Assembly: GCF_022662535.1 (NCBI RefSeq)
Contig: NZ_JAKQYM010000002.1
Span: 352,032 to 416,031, forward strand
Source of the DNA: Polaribacter marinus
GTDB lineage: Bacteria > Bacteroidota > Bacteroidia > Flavobacteriales > Flavobacteriaceae
Length of the DNA stretch: 64,000 nt
Direction of reading: 5' to 3'
A program made the position numbers and the translations under genes. Under the pieces are notes generated by a model, which searched no databases, was not told where the DNA came from, and worked only from the letters and a program-made list of their open reading frames with translations. Below, piece by piece: positions 1 to 7,547 of the stretch (position 1 is the first letter of the stretch; every line of letters begins with the position of its first letter).

Positions 1-1234
1 CTTCTTCTTTTAAAATAGATAATGGAAATTTTTGCGGGTATTTAGCAAGAAAATCATCTCTTTTTTGAATATTAAAACCTTTAGAAATACTTAATAATTC
101 TACATTATTAGGAATTTCTTTTTTTAATTCTTTTAAATTATTCTGATTAAAAGGAGGAGTCCAAAAATATAAAATTTTATAATCAGATTTTAAACTGTAA
201 AGGTTATAGGTTTTGTTTTTACCGTTAATTAAAGAAAAATCAACAACCTTTTCGCCAATAAGGCTGTTTTTTATTTCATTGTAACTTACTAATATTTTAT
301 TTAACTGATTTGCTTCAATCCAAGTTGCTTTTCCGCTAACATAATATTCTTTAACTATGTGCGCATAAATATTTTCTGAAATCATTAATTTACTTTTAGC
401 ATATTTATTTAAAAAAGTAGTTACTAAAAATTTATACATTTCAGGATTTTTTTCTGATAATCCTATTATAAAATCTATAGATTTTGTGATGCTGTTTATA
501 TCTTGAGGTGTTAATTTATCAACATAAAACATCACTTTATTATAAAAAAAAGGAGTTCTAATTAACCATTCATCATCAAAATTTAAGTTATTAAAGTAAT
601 TTTTTTTATAATAATTAAATTGTTCTTTTTGGCTATTTAAAGAACTAGGAACCTTAATGTCTTTATTCGCTTTTAAAAATTTTAGAGCTAAACTGTTTTT
701 GTTTTTCTTTAAAAGTGACTCAAAATGTTTTTCATATTTTAAATCTAATTTCTTTAATTCTTTAGATATAAATTCGTCATTTACACCTTTTTGCTGTTGT
801 GTGAAAATTTTATTTTTTTCGATAGTTAAATTAGAAATAAACAAAGTATAGTCATTTAGAAGTTTATTTGTTTTTGAATTTTTAAATGAAATACTTTTTT
901 CTATTTGATTTCTATCTAAAGAAATATTTAAATCTTTTCCATCGTACAAAAAGTTAACATGATCATTTTTAGGAGGAAAAACTAACATAAGTAATCCTTT
1001 TTTTAATTTATTAGATTTAAATGTACCAACTCCGTTTTTATCTAGCAGAATATTATTGCTGCCTGTAATTTCATTTTTTAAAAGATATTGTTTGTCTCCT
1101 AAATAATAAGCAATCATAACTTTATCCTCATTAATATTTTTAATATTTAAGTTGATTGTATTTTGTGAAAAAAGAGTAGTTTTAGAAGTTAATATTAAAA
1201 GGAATGTAAAAATTACTATTGTTATTCTTTTCAT
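1..1234 (-). CDS. Thioredoxin-fold (TlpA/DUF5106-like) exported protein, C-terminus cut by window edge
   Basis: The frame is open from an ATG at 1234 to the window edge, about 411 codons with no stop. It starts MKRITIVIFTFLLILTS, a signal peptide ending near SLFSQ-type sequence. A beta-rich N-terminal part (DUF4369-like, residues about 25-110) is followed by a long helical middle and then, near residue 350, a segment FSLINGKNKTYNLYSLKSDY and ILYFWTPPFNQNN. That segment matches the start of a TlpA/AhpC thioredoxin fold. The usual WCxxC is WTPPFN here, so the redox cysteines are absent and a classical thiol-disulfide role is unlikely. The family (DUF4369/DUF5106 plus thioredoxin) is common in Bacteroidota periplasms. 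It is divergent from the patatin gene. Assignment is by fold pattern only. Confidence 0.75.
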   Translation of the reverse strand, partial: MKRITIVIFTFLLILTSKTTLFSQNTINLNIKNINEDKVMIAYYLGDKQYLLKNEITGSNNILLDKNGVGTFKSNKLKKGLLMLVFPPKNDHVNFLYDGKDLNISLDRNQIEKSISFKNSKTNKLLNDYTLFISNLTIEKNKIFTQQQKGVNDEFISKELKKLDLKYEKHFESLLKKNKNSLALKFLKANKDIKVPSSLNSQKEQFNYYKKNYFNNLNFDDEWLIRTPFFYNKVMFYVDKLTPQDINSITKSIDFIIGLSEKNPEMYKFLVTTFLNKYAKSKLMISENIYAHIVKEYYVSGKATWIEANQLNKILVSYNEIKNSLIGEKVVDFSLINGKNKTYNLYSLKSDYKILYFWTPPFNQNNLKELKKEIPNNVELLSISKGFNIQKRDDFLAKYPQKFPLSILKEE

Positions 1235-1288
1235 TATTGATACATTTATAGGATATAGGACTAAAATAAACAAATCATTTTTAAATTA

Positions 1289-2248
1289 ATGAAAAAAGCA
1301 TTGGTAATTTCTGGGGGTGGAAGTAAAGGAGCATTTGCAGGTGGAGTTGCTCAGTACTTAATGAAAGACAAAAACAAAGATTATGATTTATTTATAGGAA
1401 CTTCTACAGGTAGTTTAATGGTTTCTCATTTGGCCTTAGGTATGATTGACGAATTAAAGGAATTGTATACTTCTGTAGATCAAAAGGCTATATTTAGTAA
1501 TAGCCCTTTTAAAGTAAAAAATGTTCATGGTACCAAAGTAATTAGTATTAGGCATTTAAATACATTGTGGAACTTTATAAATGGTAGAAAAACTTTTGGT
1601 GAAAGTAAAAATTTACGAAAGCTGATTAAAAATAATGTTACCCAAAAAATGTATGATGAAATCAAAAAAAATAATAAAGAAGTTATTGTAACTGTTTCTA
1701 ATTTAACTGCAAATCAAATTGAATATAAATCTATCAATGAATGTACTTATGATGATTTCTGTGATTGGATTTGGGGTTCGTGTAATTATGTTCCGTTTAT
1801 GAGTTTGTTAGAAAAAGACGGCCAACAATATGCCGATGGTGGTTTTGGTTCTTTGATACCTATTAGAGAAGCAATTTTAAGAGGAGCAAAAGAAATTGAT
1901 GCAGTTATCTTAGAAACAGAAATTGTACAAACAAATAGAATGCCTGCTAAAAATCCGTTTTCTTTAATGTTAGATGTATTTGATTTTATGTTAGAACATG
2001 TAGAAAGACATAATATTACTATTGGAAAATTATCTGCAAAGCATCATGATGTAAAATTGAATTTATATTATACTCCATCAGTTTTAACCACAAATTCATT
2101 AGTGTTTGATAAGGTTTTGATGAAAAAATGGTGGAAGTCTGGTTTTCATCATGCAAAATATAAAGACAATGAAAATATGAATGATTTTAGACCCGAAATG
2201 ATTGATAATCAAATGGTAGAAGAAGGACTAGAAAATTATGATTTGTAA
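1289..2248 (+). CDS. Patatin-like phospholipase
   Basis: This 319-residue protein is probably a cytoplasmic lipid acyl hydrolase with a Ser-Asp dyad. Visible motifs are the oxyanion-hole glycine run GGGSKGAFAGG at residues 8-18, the nucleophile elbow GTSTGS (GxSxG) near residue 38, and the catalytic DGG in YADGGFGSLIP near residue 185. Length fits the short bacterial patatins (RssA/YjjU type). There is no signal peptide. The start ATG at 1289 is followed directly by the conserved MKKALVISGGGSKG block, which fixes it. It converges with the S41 peptidase genes, with only 10 nt between stops. The substrate cannot be read from the sequence. Confidence 0.92.
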   Translation: MKKALVISGGGSKGAFAGGVAQYLMKDKNKDYDLFIGTSTGSLMVSHLALGMIDELKELYTSVDQKAIFSNSPFKVKNVHGTKVISIRHLNTLWNFINGRKTFGESKNLRKLIKNNVTQKMYDEIKKNNKEVIVTVSNLTANQIEYKSINECTYDDFCDWIWGSCNYVPFMSLLEKDGQQYADGGFGSLIPIREAILRGAKEIDAVILETEIVQTNRMPAKNPFSLMLDVFDFMLEHVERHNITIGKLSAKHHDVKLNLYYTPSVLTTNSLVFDKVLMKKWWKSGFHHAKYKDNENMNDFRPEMIDNQMVEEGLENYDL

Positions 2249-2258
2249 TTTGATAAAA

Positions 2259-3719
2259 TTATAAATCTTCTTTTAACTCTATATACATGTTATTGCTTGT
2301 TGGCATTGCTAGTTTAGAGCTATAGATTTCTTTTGATATAACTTCTTGTTCTTTAATATTATTCATTCTTGCATTTGTACTAATATAGGTTAAAGTCCTA
2401 TTTAAGAGAGGATCTGATCGTTCTCCTAATACTCCTAAGTTGTTATAATTTTCTGCAAAAACAATTCCTGGTAAAGTTACTCCTGGGGTAAAACCTTCTG
2501 GATGATTTTGATTGTCTTTGTTAGAAATTTCTAAGACCAAAGGTTGCATGGCATAATTGTGATTCGGATTTAAGTTATTTCCATTTCTTTTTAAGTTATC
2601 AGAATCATATATGGTAATAGATCCCACTTGTTTTCCTACCGTTTTTGTACCAACTAATCTTACGTCAATATAAGAGCTTAAAGAATTGATAACCAATTCT
2701 GAAGCAGAAGCAGAACTCCCTGTAACAATAAAATATATTTTTGTTAACCCTAGGCTATTAATCGTTTCATTAACTAAGCCATTATTTATTTTGTTTGTAA
2801 ATTTATTTATAAAACTACTCGGATCGGATGCTTCTTGTACTTTTCGATTCCATACCTGTTTAGAGAAAGTATCGTCATTATATTGTCCTGTTATCATGCT
2901 TCCTAAGTAGGTTGCAGTTCTTACCGATCCACCACCATTGTAGCGTAAATCGATGATTAATTCATTTATGTTTTCTGATTTAAAATTATTAAAAACAGCG
3001 TTTAATTCAGCATCAAAAGAACTAGAAAATTGATTGTACATCAAATATCCAATTTTTTTATTTCCATCATTAATTATTTTAGAAATAGCAATTGGATTTT
3101 CTTGTAATTGAGTTTTATCTAAAGAAATAGTGTTGTTATTTCCAATAGGGTTCCCGTTATTGTAATCGGCTAATTCAATACTATAATTAGTGTTATTGTT
3201 AAATAATAAATTTTTATAATTAGAAAGTGTAAGTTGAGTTCCATCTACAATATTAAAAATCATACCTCTTGTTATGCCTTTTCTAAAAGCATCCGAATTA
3301 GGAATAACGTATCGAACATAGCCAAAAACATTAGAGCTTCCATTAGTATATTTCACCAAGCCAAACTCCATACCATTACTTAAGTTTATTCCTTGAAAAG
3401 AGTTTTCTAAAGCAATATAATCATCTACAATCCAAGAGTATTTATCAATTGTTCCTGGTTGATTTAGTAAGCTGTTAAAAACACTTTCTGGTGAAGAAAA
3501 TCCGCTATAATGTGTGTATAATTCATCAAAATCAGCAAATCGATTATCCGCTAAGTCAGGAACATCTTTTTGCCATAAATAATAGGCATTTAAACCTTTC
3601 CAAATAAAGTAGTTAATATCGTCATTTATAGTTGGTTCAAAGTGAGAAAATTTCTTGTCCTCACAAGAATTTAGTAGAATTACAATCAATAATAAGCTAA
3701 ACTGAATAATCCTTTTCAT
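2259..3719 (-). CDS. S41 family peptidase, lipoprotein
   Basis: This is a C-terminal-processing-type serine protease anchored as a lipoprotein. I place the start at 3719 (MKRIIQFSLLLIVILLNSC, lipobox LNSC) rather than the upstream in-frame codon at 3761. That choice gives a proper signal peptide and leaves 1 nt to the upstream gene's stop. A PDZ-like region (about residues 110-180) precedes the S41 core. The core shows IDLRYNGGGSV, the Ser motif GSSASASELVINS, and GTKTVGKQVGS carrying the Lys (about K363) expected for the Ser/Lys dyad. It forms a tandem pair with the related gene upstream and is probably co-transcribed. Substrate unknown. Confidence 0.9.
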   Translation of the reverse strand: MKRIIQFSLLLIVILLNSCEDKKFSHFEPTINDDINYFIWKGLNAYYLWQKDVPDLADNRFADFDELYTHYSGFSSPESVFNSLLNQPGTIDKYSWIVDDYIALENSFQGINLSNGMEFGLVKYTNGSSNVFGYVRYVIPNSDAFRKGITRGMIFNIVDGTQLTLSNYKNLLFNNNTNYSIELADYNNGNPIGNNNTISLDKTQLQENPIAISKIINDGNKKIGYLMYNQFSSSFDAELNAVFNNFKSENINELIIDLRYNGGGSVRTATYLGSMITGQYNDDTFSKQVWNRKVQEASDPSSFINKFTNKINNGLVNETINSLGLTKIYFIVTGSSASASELVINSLSSYIDVRLVGTKTVGKQVGSITIYDSDNLKRNGNNLNPNHNYAMQPLVLEISNKDNQNHPEGFTPGVTLPGIVFAENYNNLGVLGERSDPLLNRTLTYISTNARMNNIKEQEVISKEIYSSKLAMPTSNNMYIELKEDL

Positions 3720-3720
3720 T

Positions 3721-5178
3721 TTAATATGTGTTAGGTAAGTTTTGTTTGATAAATACACCATTGTCTATTTCTCTTTTAGGACTTATACTATTGAATAAAT
3801 AATCAAAACTATTAGGGTTACAAATAGGGCTAATACCTGTATTTCCACTGGAAACATAATTTAAAACTCTATTTAAAATAGGATCTGAAGTTTCGCCTAA
3901 TACACCTAAATTGATAACGTCTTCATTTGAGCATAAATTGATATTTGGTGTAAATCCGTTTTCATAGGTTTGATTGTCTTTGTTTAAAAAATTCAATACT
4001 ATTGGCTGTAAAGCAACAGTATGTGTCATGTTTCTTAAACCAAAATCGTAATCATTAGAGTTGTATAAAGTAATAGATCCAGTATTGTTCCCTGAAGTTT
4101 GATTCCCTATTAAATGCACATTAATATATGGACTTAAGCTATTTACCAATAATTCTACTGCAGAAGAGCCTGAAAAATTTTCTCCATTTAAAATGATATA
4201 AAGGTCTTTTATTTTTAAGCTGTTAAAATTAGTATTGGCATTTAACTTATCTGAAAATTTTGTGATTAATGAATCAGGTTGATTTGCTAAAAACCAAGAT
4301 TGGGATTTTGAATTCCATTCTTCTTTTATCAAAACTTCATCAGGAAATTCCCCAGTAATCATATTCGCAATTTGTGAGATGTTTTTAGCAAAACTTCCTC
4401 CACCAATATTATATCTTAAGTCAATTATTAATTTATTAACAAATTGATTTTTAAAACTTAAGAAGGTGTTATTTAAATTATTTATATAAATCTTTGAAAA
4501 ATCATTATTATACATTAAATACCCAATATTGTCTGCCCCAATAGTAATTATTTTGTCTAAAAATATAGGTTCGTATGTATAGTTTTGTTTTTCTAAAGCT
4601 ACTGTTTTTGCATTTGGGGTAACTATAGTCCCGTTAAAATTAGCCATGTTTAAAGTGAAATTATCAGATCCATTTAAAAGGATGTTTTGATAATTTGCTC
4701 TAGTTAATTGCACGCCATCTACAGCATAAAAATACTCACCTCTTAAAATGTTTTTAGAAGAAGCATCAGAATTAGGTAGAATATGCGTTACGTAAGCTAA
4801 AACATTGTCTGAACTGCCTGGTTCTGCTATTATACCAAACTCAACACCGTTGGTGAAATCTGTTCTTAATACTGAGTTTTCTTCAATAGTATTGTAATCT
4901 TCAATCAAAGTAGATTTTGTATCACCCGAAACTAATAAACTAGAAAACAAAGTCTGATAATCAGGAAATGAACTTAAATAACTATTTAATTGCTCATCAG
5001 AATGAAATCTTAGATCAGATAAATCTTCAATTTGATCTTGATGCAAGTAATATGCGTTTAAACCTTTCCAAACAAAATCATGAACAATAAGGTCTTGAGG
5101 AACTTCATATTCTTTAGAACAGCTTGTGAAAATGGAAATAAATAATGATAAACTAATAAGTTTTAAAAAATTCCTCAT
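3721..5178 (-). CDS. S41 peptidase-like lipoprotein, probably inactive
   Basis: This 485-residue paralogue of the downstream S41 gene has the same architecture: signal peptide with lipobox (FTSC near residue 20), PDZ-like region, then the S41 core with LIIDLRYNIGGGS. The Ser motif survives as NGENFSGSSAVELLVNS. The Lys-bearing motif reads GNQTSGNNTGS, where the neighbour has GTKTVGKQVGS, so both lysines are gone (the dyad position is Asn, about N364). I infer a catalytically dead binding or decoy paralogue. It is the first gene of a two-gene minus-strand unit. Start ATG 5178 is right for the signal peptide. Confidence 0.88.
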   Translation of the reverse strand: MRNFLKLISLSLFISIFTSCSKEYEVPQDLIVHDFVWKGLNAYYLHQDQIEDLSDLRFHSDEQLNSYLSSFPDYQTLFSSLLVSGDTKSTLIEDYNTIEENSVLRTDFTNGVEFGIIAEPGSSDNVLAYVTHILPNSDASSKNILRGEYFYAVDGVQLTRANYQNILLNGSDNFTLNMANFNGTIVTPNAKTVALEKQNYTYEPIFLDKIITIGADNIGYLMYNNDFSKIYINNLNNTFLSFKNQFVNKLIIDLRYNIGGGSFAKNISQIANMITGEFPDEVLIKEEWNSKSQSWFLANQPDSLITKFSDKLNANTNFNSLKIKDLYIILNGENFSGSSAVELLVNSLSPYINVHLIGNQTSGNNTGSITLYNSNDYDFGLRNMTHTVALQPIVLNFLNKDNQTYENGFTPNINLCSNEDVINLGVLGETSDPILNRVLNYVSSGNTGISPICNPNSFDYLFNSISPKREIDNGVFIKQNLPNTY

Positions 5179-5251
5179 GTAAAAATGTATAGTTATTATA
5201 ATAAATTTAACGCAATTTAAACATATTTAGTATTATTTTTAAGAATATGAT

Positions 5252-5276
5252 GTAACAAAATTTATTGTACATCGTC
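5252..5276 (+). promoter_or_regulatory. Putative ECF-sigma promoter (GTAAC-N16-CGTC)
   Basis: GTAAC at 5252-5256 and CGTC at 5273-5276 are 16 bp apart, about 58 nt upstream of the sigma-factor ATG. This is the shape of ECF-type promoters (AAC-containing -35, CGTC -10). No TAnnTTTG housekeeping box is seen at the same place. It suggests autoregulation of the sigma operon. Motif match only. Confidence 0.45.
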
Positions 5277-5333
5277 GTAATAATGTAAACCCGATAAAAA
5301 GAAAAGGCTTTACAAATTAAATCAACCGTAATA

Positions 5334-5843
5334 ATGAACCAATCAGACTTTTTAAAAGTTGTTTTACCGTTTAAAGACAAAGTCTTCAGATTAGCAAAAA
5401 GACTTTTGGTTTCTACTGAAGAAGCTGAAGATGCTACGCAAGAACTGTTGTTTAAACTATGGAGAAGCAAAGAAAAAATTGCTGATTATAAAAATGTTGA
5501 AGCCTTTGCAATGACCATGACAAAAAATTATTGTTATGATAGATTAAAATCGAAACAAGCAAGTAACTTAACTTTAGTTCATAGTAATTATAAAGAAAAA
5601 GAAACGTCTTTAGATAAGAAGATAGAACATCGAGATAGTGTAAACCAAGTACACCGATTGATAGAAGATTTGCCAGAACAACAAAAAATTATTATTCAAT
5701 TAAGAGATATTGAACAATATGATTTTGATGAAATTTGCAAAATGGTTGATATGAAACCTACGGCAGTAAGAGTGGCGTTATCTAGAGCAAGAAAAACAAT
5801 AAGAGAAGCATTAATTAAAAAACACAACTATGGAGTTAGCTAA
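5334..5843 (+). CDS. ECF-type RNA polymerase sigma factor
   Basis: This 169-residue sigma-70 family factor has region 2 (about residues 10-75: VFRLAKRLLVSTEEAEDATQ then LFKLW, RSK and NVEAFAMTM) and region 4 (about residues 105-160: LPEQQKIIIQLRDIEQYDFDEI, then a helix-turn-helix ending VRVALSRARKTIRE). There is no region 1.1 or 3, as expected for ECF factors. It is the first gene of a tight operon with a one-TM protein overlapping by 14 nt and two DUF4252 proteins. This is the usual Flavobacteria arrangement for this sigma group. A putative ECF promoter lies just upstream. Confidence 0.93.
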   Translation: MNQSDFLKVVLPFKDKVFRLAKRLLVSTEEAEDATQELLFKLWRSKEKIADYKNVEAFAMTMTKNYCYDRLKSKQASNLTLVHSNYKEKETSLDKKIEHRDSVNQVHRLIEDLPEQQKIIIQLRDIEQYDFDEICKMVDMKPTAVRVALSRARKTIREALIKKHNYGVS

Positions 5844-6264
5844 CATAGAAAAATTAGTACAAAAATACTTAGACGCAGAAACTACTTTGCAAGAAGAAAC
5901 AACCTTAAGAAACTATTTTACAGGAGGTGATGTTGCACCACATTTGCAAGAATACGAGTACATGTTTAATTATTTTACTATTAGCAAAGATGAAACGTAT
6001 ACAAAAACCATTCAGTTAGAACCTAAGAAATTTAAAAAGAAAAACTTAAAATGGTTATCTGTAGCAGCATCAGTAGTATTATTGTTTAGTGTATTTGTTG
6101 GAAAACAACAATATGACACACACTTACAAAGACAAGAGGCGCAAAGACAATTTGAGCAAATAAGTAAAGGATTAAGGCTTTTATCATCAAACCTTCAAAA
6201 AGGAGAGCAAGCAGTAGCAACCTTATATACTTATGAAAATACCGTAAAAAAAATATTAAAATAA
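5830..6264 (+). CDS. Putative membrane anti-sigma factor
   Basis: A 144-residue protein whose ATG overlaps the sigma gene by 14 nt, indicating translational coupling. Residues 1-60 are a charged, helical cytoplasmic part. A single membrane helix follows (about 66-83, LKWLSVAASVVLLFSVFVG), then a short coiled-coil-like periplasmic tail rich in Gln, Glu and Lys. There is no zinc HxxxCxxC motif of the ZAS class. Position and topology argue for an anti-sigma factor of the adjacent ECF sigma. The family itself I only know as a hypothetical that accompanies DUF4252 genes. Confidence 0.75.
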   Translation: MELANIEKLVQKYLDAETTLQEETTLRNYFTGGDVAPHLQEYEYMFNYFTISKDETYTKTIQLEPKKFKKKNLKWLSVAASVVLLFSVFVGKQQYDTHLQRQEAQRQFEQISKGLRLLSSNLQKGEQAVATLYTYENTVKKILK

Positions 6265-6303
6265 AACCAAGTAAAATAGTAAAACCAAGTAAATAGATAA
6301 ATT

Positions 6304-6822
6304 ATGAAAAAAATAGCAATATTAATAGCGCTAGTAGTTGCGCCAATAGCAACAAGTGCACAATCTTTTTTTGACACCTTAGAAGATACAGATGGAATAG
6401 ATATGGTGGTAGTAACCAAAGATGCTTTTGAACTAATTTCTAAATTCAAGAATGTTAGTATCGAAGATAATGAAGGAATGAAAGTCTTTCAAATGATTCA
6501 AGATTTAAAAGAATTCAAAATGTTTTCTACAGATAATAAATCTTTAGCAAACAAAATGGATGCCATGGTTATTTCTGCAATCAAAAAACAAAACCTAACT
6601 CAATTAATGAGGATTAAAGAAGATGATTCACGTATAAAAATTTACGTAAAATCAACAAAAAACAAAGATTATGTGAGTGAAGTATTGATGTTTATAAAAG
6701 GTATTGATAAAAAAACAAAAGGAAATTCTGAGGCAATAATTGTTTCTTTAACAGGAAATATAGATATCAATAAAATGTCTGAATTAGCAGATACGTTTGT
6801 GAAAGACGGTAATAAAAAATAA
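6304..6822 (+). CDS. DUF4252 domain-containing exported protein
   Basis: This 172-residue protein has a cleavable signal peptide (ends ATSAQ near residue 20) and a DUF4252 domain (about 35-170) recognisable by the SxxDGIDMVVVTKDAFELISKF-like opening and a conserved second half around YVSEVLMFIKG. It is the third gene of the sigma operon. DUF4252 proteins have no established biochemical role. In this context they are probably envelope effectors or sensors of the sigma/anti-sigma pair. The next gene carries the same domain as a lipoprotein. Confidence 0.85.
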   Translation: MKKIAILIALVVAPIATSAQSFFDTLEDTDGIDMVVVTKDAFELISKFKNVSIEDNEGMKVFQMIQDLKEFKMFSTDNKSLANKMDAMVISAIKKQNLTQLMRIKEDDSRIKIYVKSTKNKDYVSEVLMFIKGIDKKTKGNSEAIIVSLTGNIDINKMSELADTFVKDGNKK

Positions 6823-6836
6823 AACTAGTACTATTA

Positions 6837-6866
6837 AAATCGAGTTTTAAATAACTCGATTTTTTC
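6837..6866 (+). terminator. Rho-independent terminator
   Basis: A perfect stem (aaatcgagtt / aactcgattt) with a 6-nt loop is followed by a T-run. It lies 15 nt after the first DUF4252 gene and ahead of the second, so the second gene may be partly attenuated. Confidence 0.8.
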
Positions 6867-6884
6867 TAACTTAAAACATATAAC

Positions 6885-7430
6885 ATGAAAAAGATAACTA
6901 CAATTCTTTCTTTGGTATTTGTAATGGTTTTTGCAAGTTCTTGTAAAAAAGAAAAATCATTACAAACCTATTTGGTAGATACTAGCGGGAAAGAAGGATT
7001 TTATACAGGAGATTTACCAATTAGTTCGCTGCTTTCTGCAAAAGCAGATGTTTCAAAAGAAGTTACAGAAACTATTAAGAGCATTAAGAAAATTAATTTT
7101 GCCTTTTTACCAAAAAAAGCGGATAACACAACTGCTTATGAAACTGAAAAAGCAAAACTAAAAAATATACTTGAAGATAATAATCGATACAAAAACCTAA
7201 TGTCTATGAAGGCAAAAGGAATGAATGTAAAAGTTTATTATACAGGAAGTACAGAATCAATAGACGAAGTTATTGCTTTTGCTTATAGTAAAAAATCTGG
7301 AGTGGGAGTTGCAAGATTACTTGGAGAAAACATGAATCCAGCAAAAATTATAGAAATGATGAACAGTATAAAAGTAGATGCTGATAATCTTAATTTAGAA
7401 CAATTTAGCGCTATTTTTAAAGGGAAATAA
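6885..7430 (+). CDS. DUF4252 domain-containing lipoprotein
   Basis: A 181-residue lipoprotein (signal peptide MKKITTILSLVFVMVFASSC, lipobox ASSC) with a DUF4252 domain. It resembles the preceding DUF4252 protein in the SxxSLL / INFAFLP / VKVYYTG pattern and in the final MMNSIKVDADNLNLEQ. It is the last gene of the sigma-factor cluster, separated from the previous gene by a terminator and closed by another at 7451. Function unknown. The pairing of one soluble and one lipid-anchored DUF4252 protein behind one ECF sigma is typical of the phylum. Confidence 0.85.
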   Translation: MKKITTILSLVFVMVFASSCKKEKSLQTYLVDTSGKEGFYTGDLPISSLLSAKADVSKEVTETIKSIKKINFAFLPKKADNTTAYETEKAKLKNILEDNNRYKNLMSMKAKGMNVKVYYTGSTESIDEVIAFAYSKKSGVGVARLLGENMNPAKIIEMMNSIKVDADNLNLEQFSAIFKGK

Positions 7431-7450
7431 ATTTCAAACTTACTGTATTA

Positions 7451-7487
7451 AAAGCTGTAATTTCTTAAGAAGTTACAGCTTTTTCAT
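7451..7487 (+). terminator. Rho-independent terminator
   Basis: The stem aaagctgtaa / ttacagcttt has a 12-nt loop and is followed by T-rich sequence, 20 nt after the DUF4252 lipoprotein stop. Confidence 0.75.
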
Positions 7488-7525
7488 TTTAACTGCTCAT
7501 TAACAACTACGCTATTTTAATTTCT

Positions 7526-7533
7526 TATTTTTG
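7526..7533 (+). promoter_or_regulatory. Bacteroidota -7 box (TATTTTTG)
   Basis: An exact TAnnTTTG match lies 14 nt before the first possible start of the M1 aminopeptidase and 23 nt before the alternative one. No clear TTTG -33 box is present at the right distance, so support is partial. Confidence 0.4.
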
Positions 7534-7547
7534 ACACTTTAAAGAAA

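Noticed and set aside
657..851. A 64-codon plus-strand ORF
   Set aside because: It is antisense to the long open frame of the partial thioredoxin-fold gene, and its Phe/Lys-rich translation is typical of a shadow.
5207..5470. A minus-strand ORF over the sigma-factor start
   Set aside because: It is antisense to conserved sigma region 2 and to the promoter, with no family resemblance.
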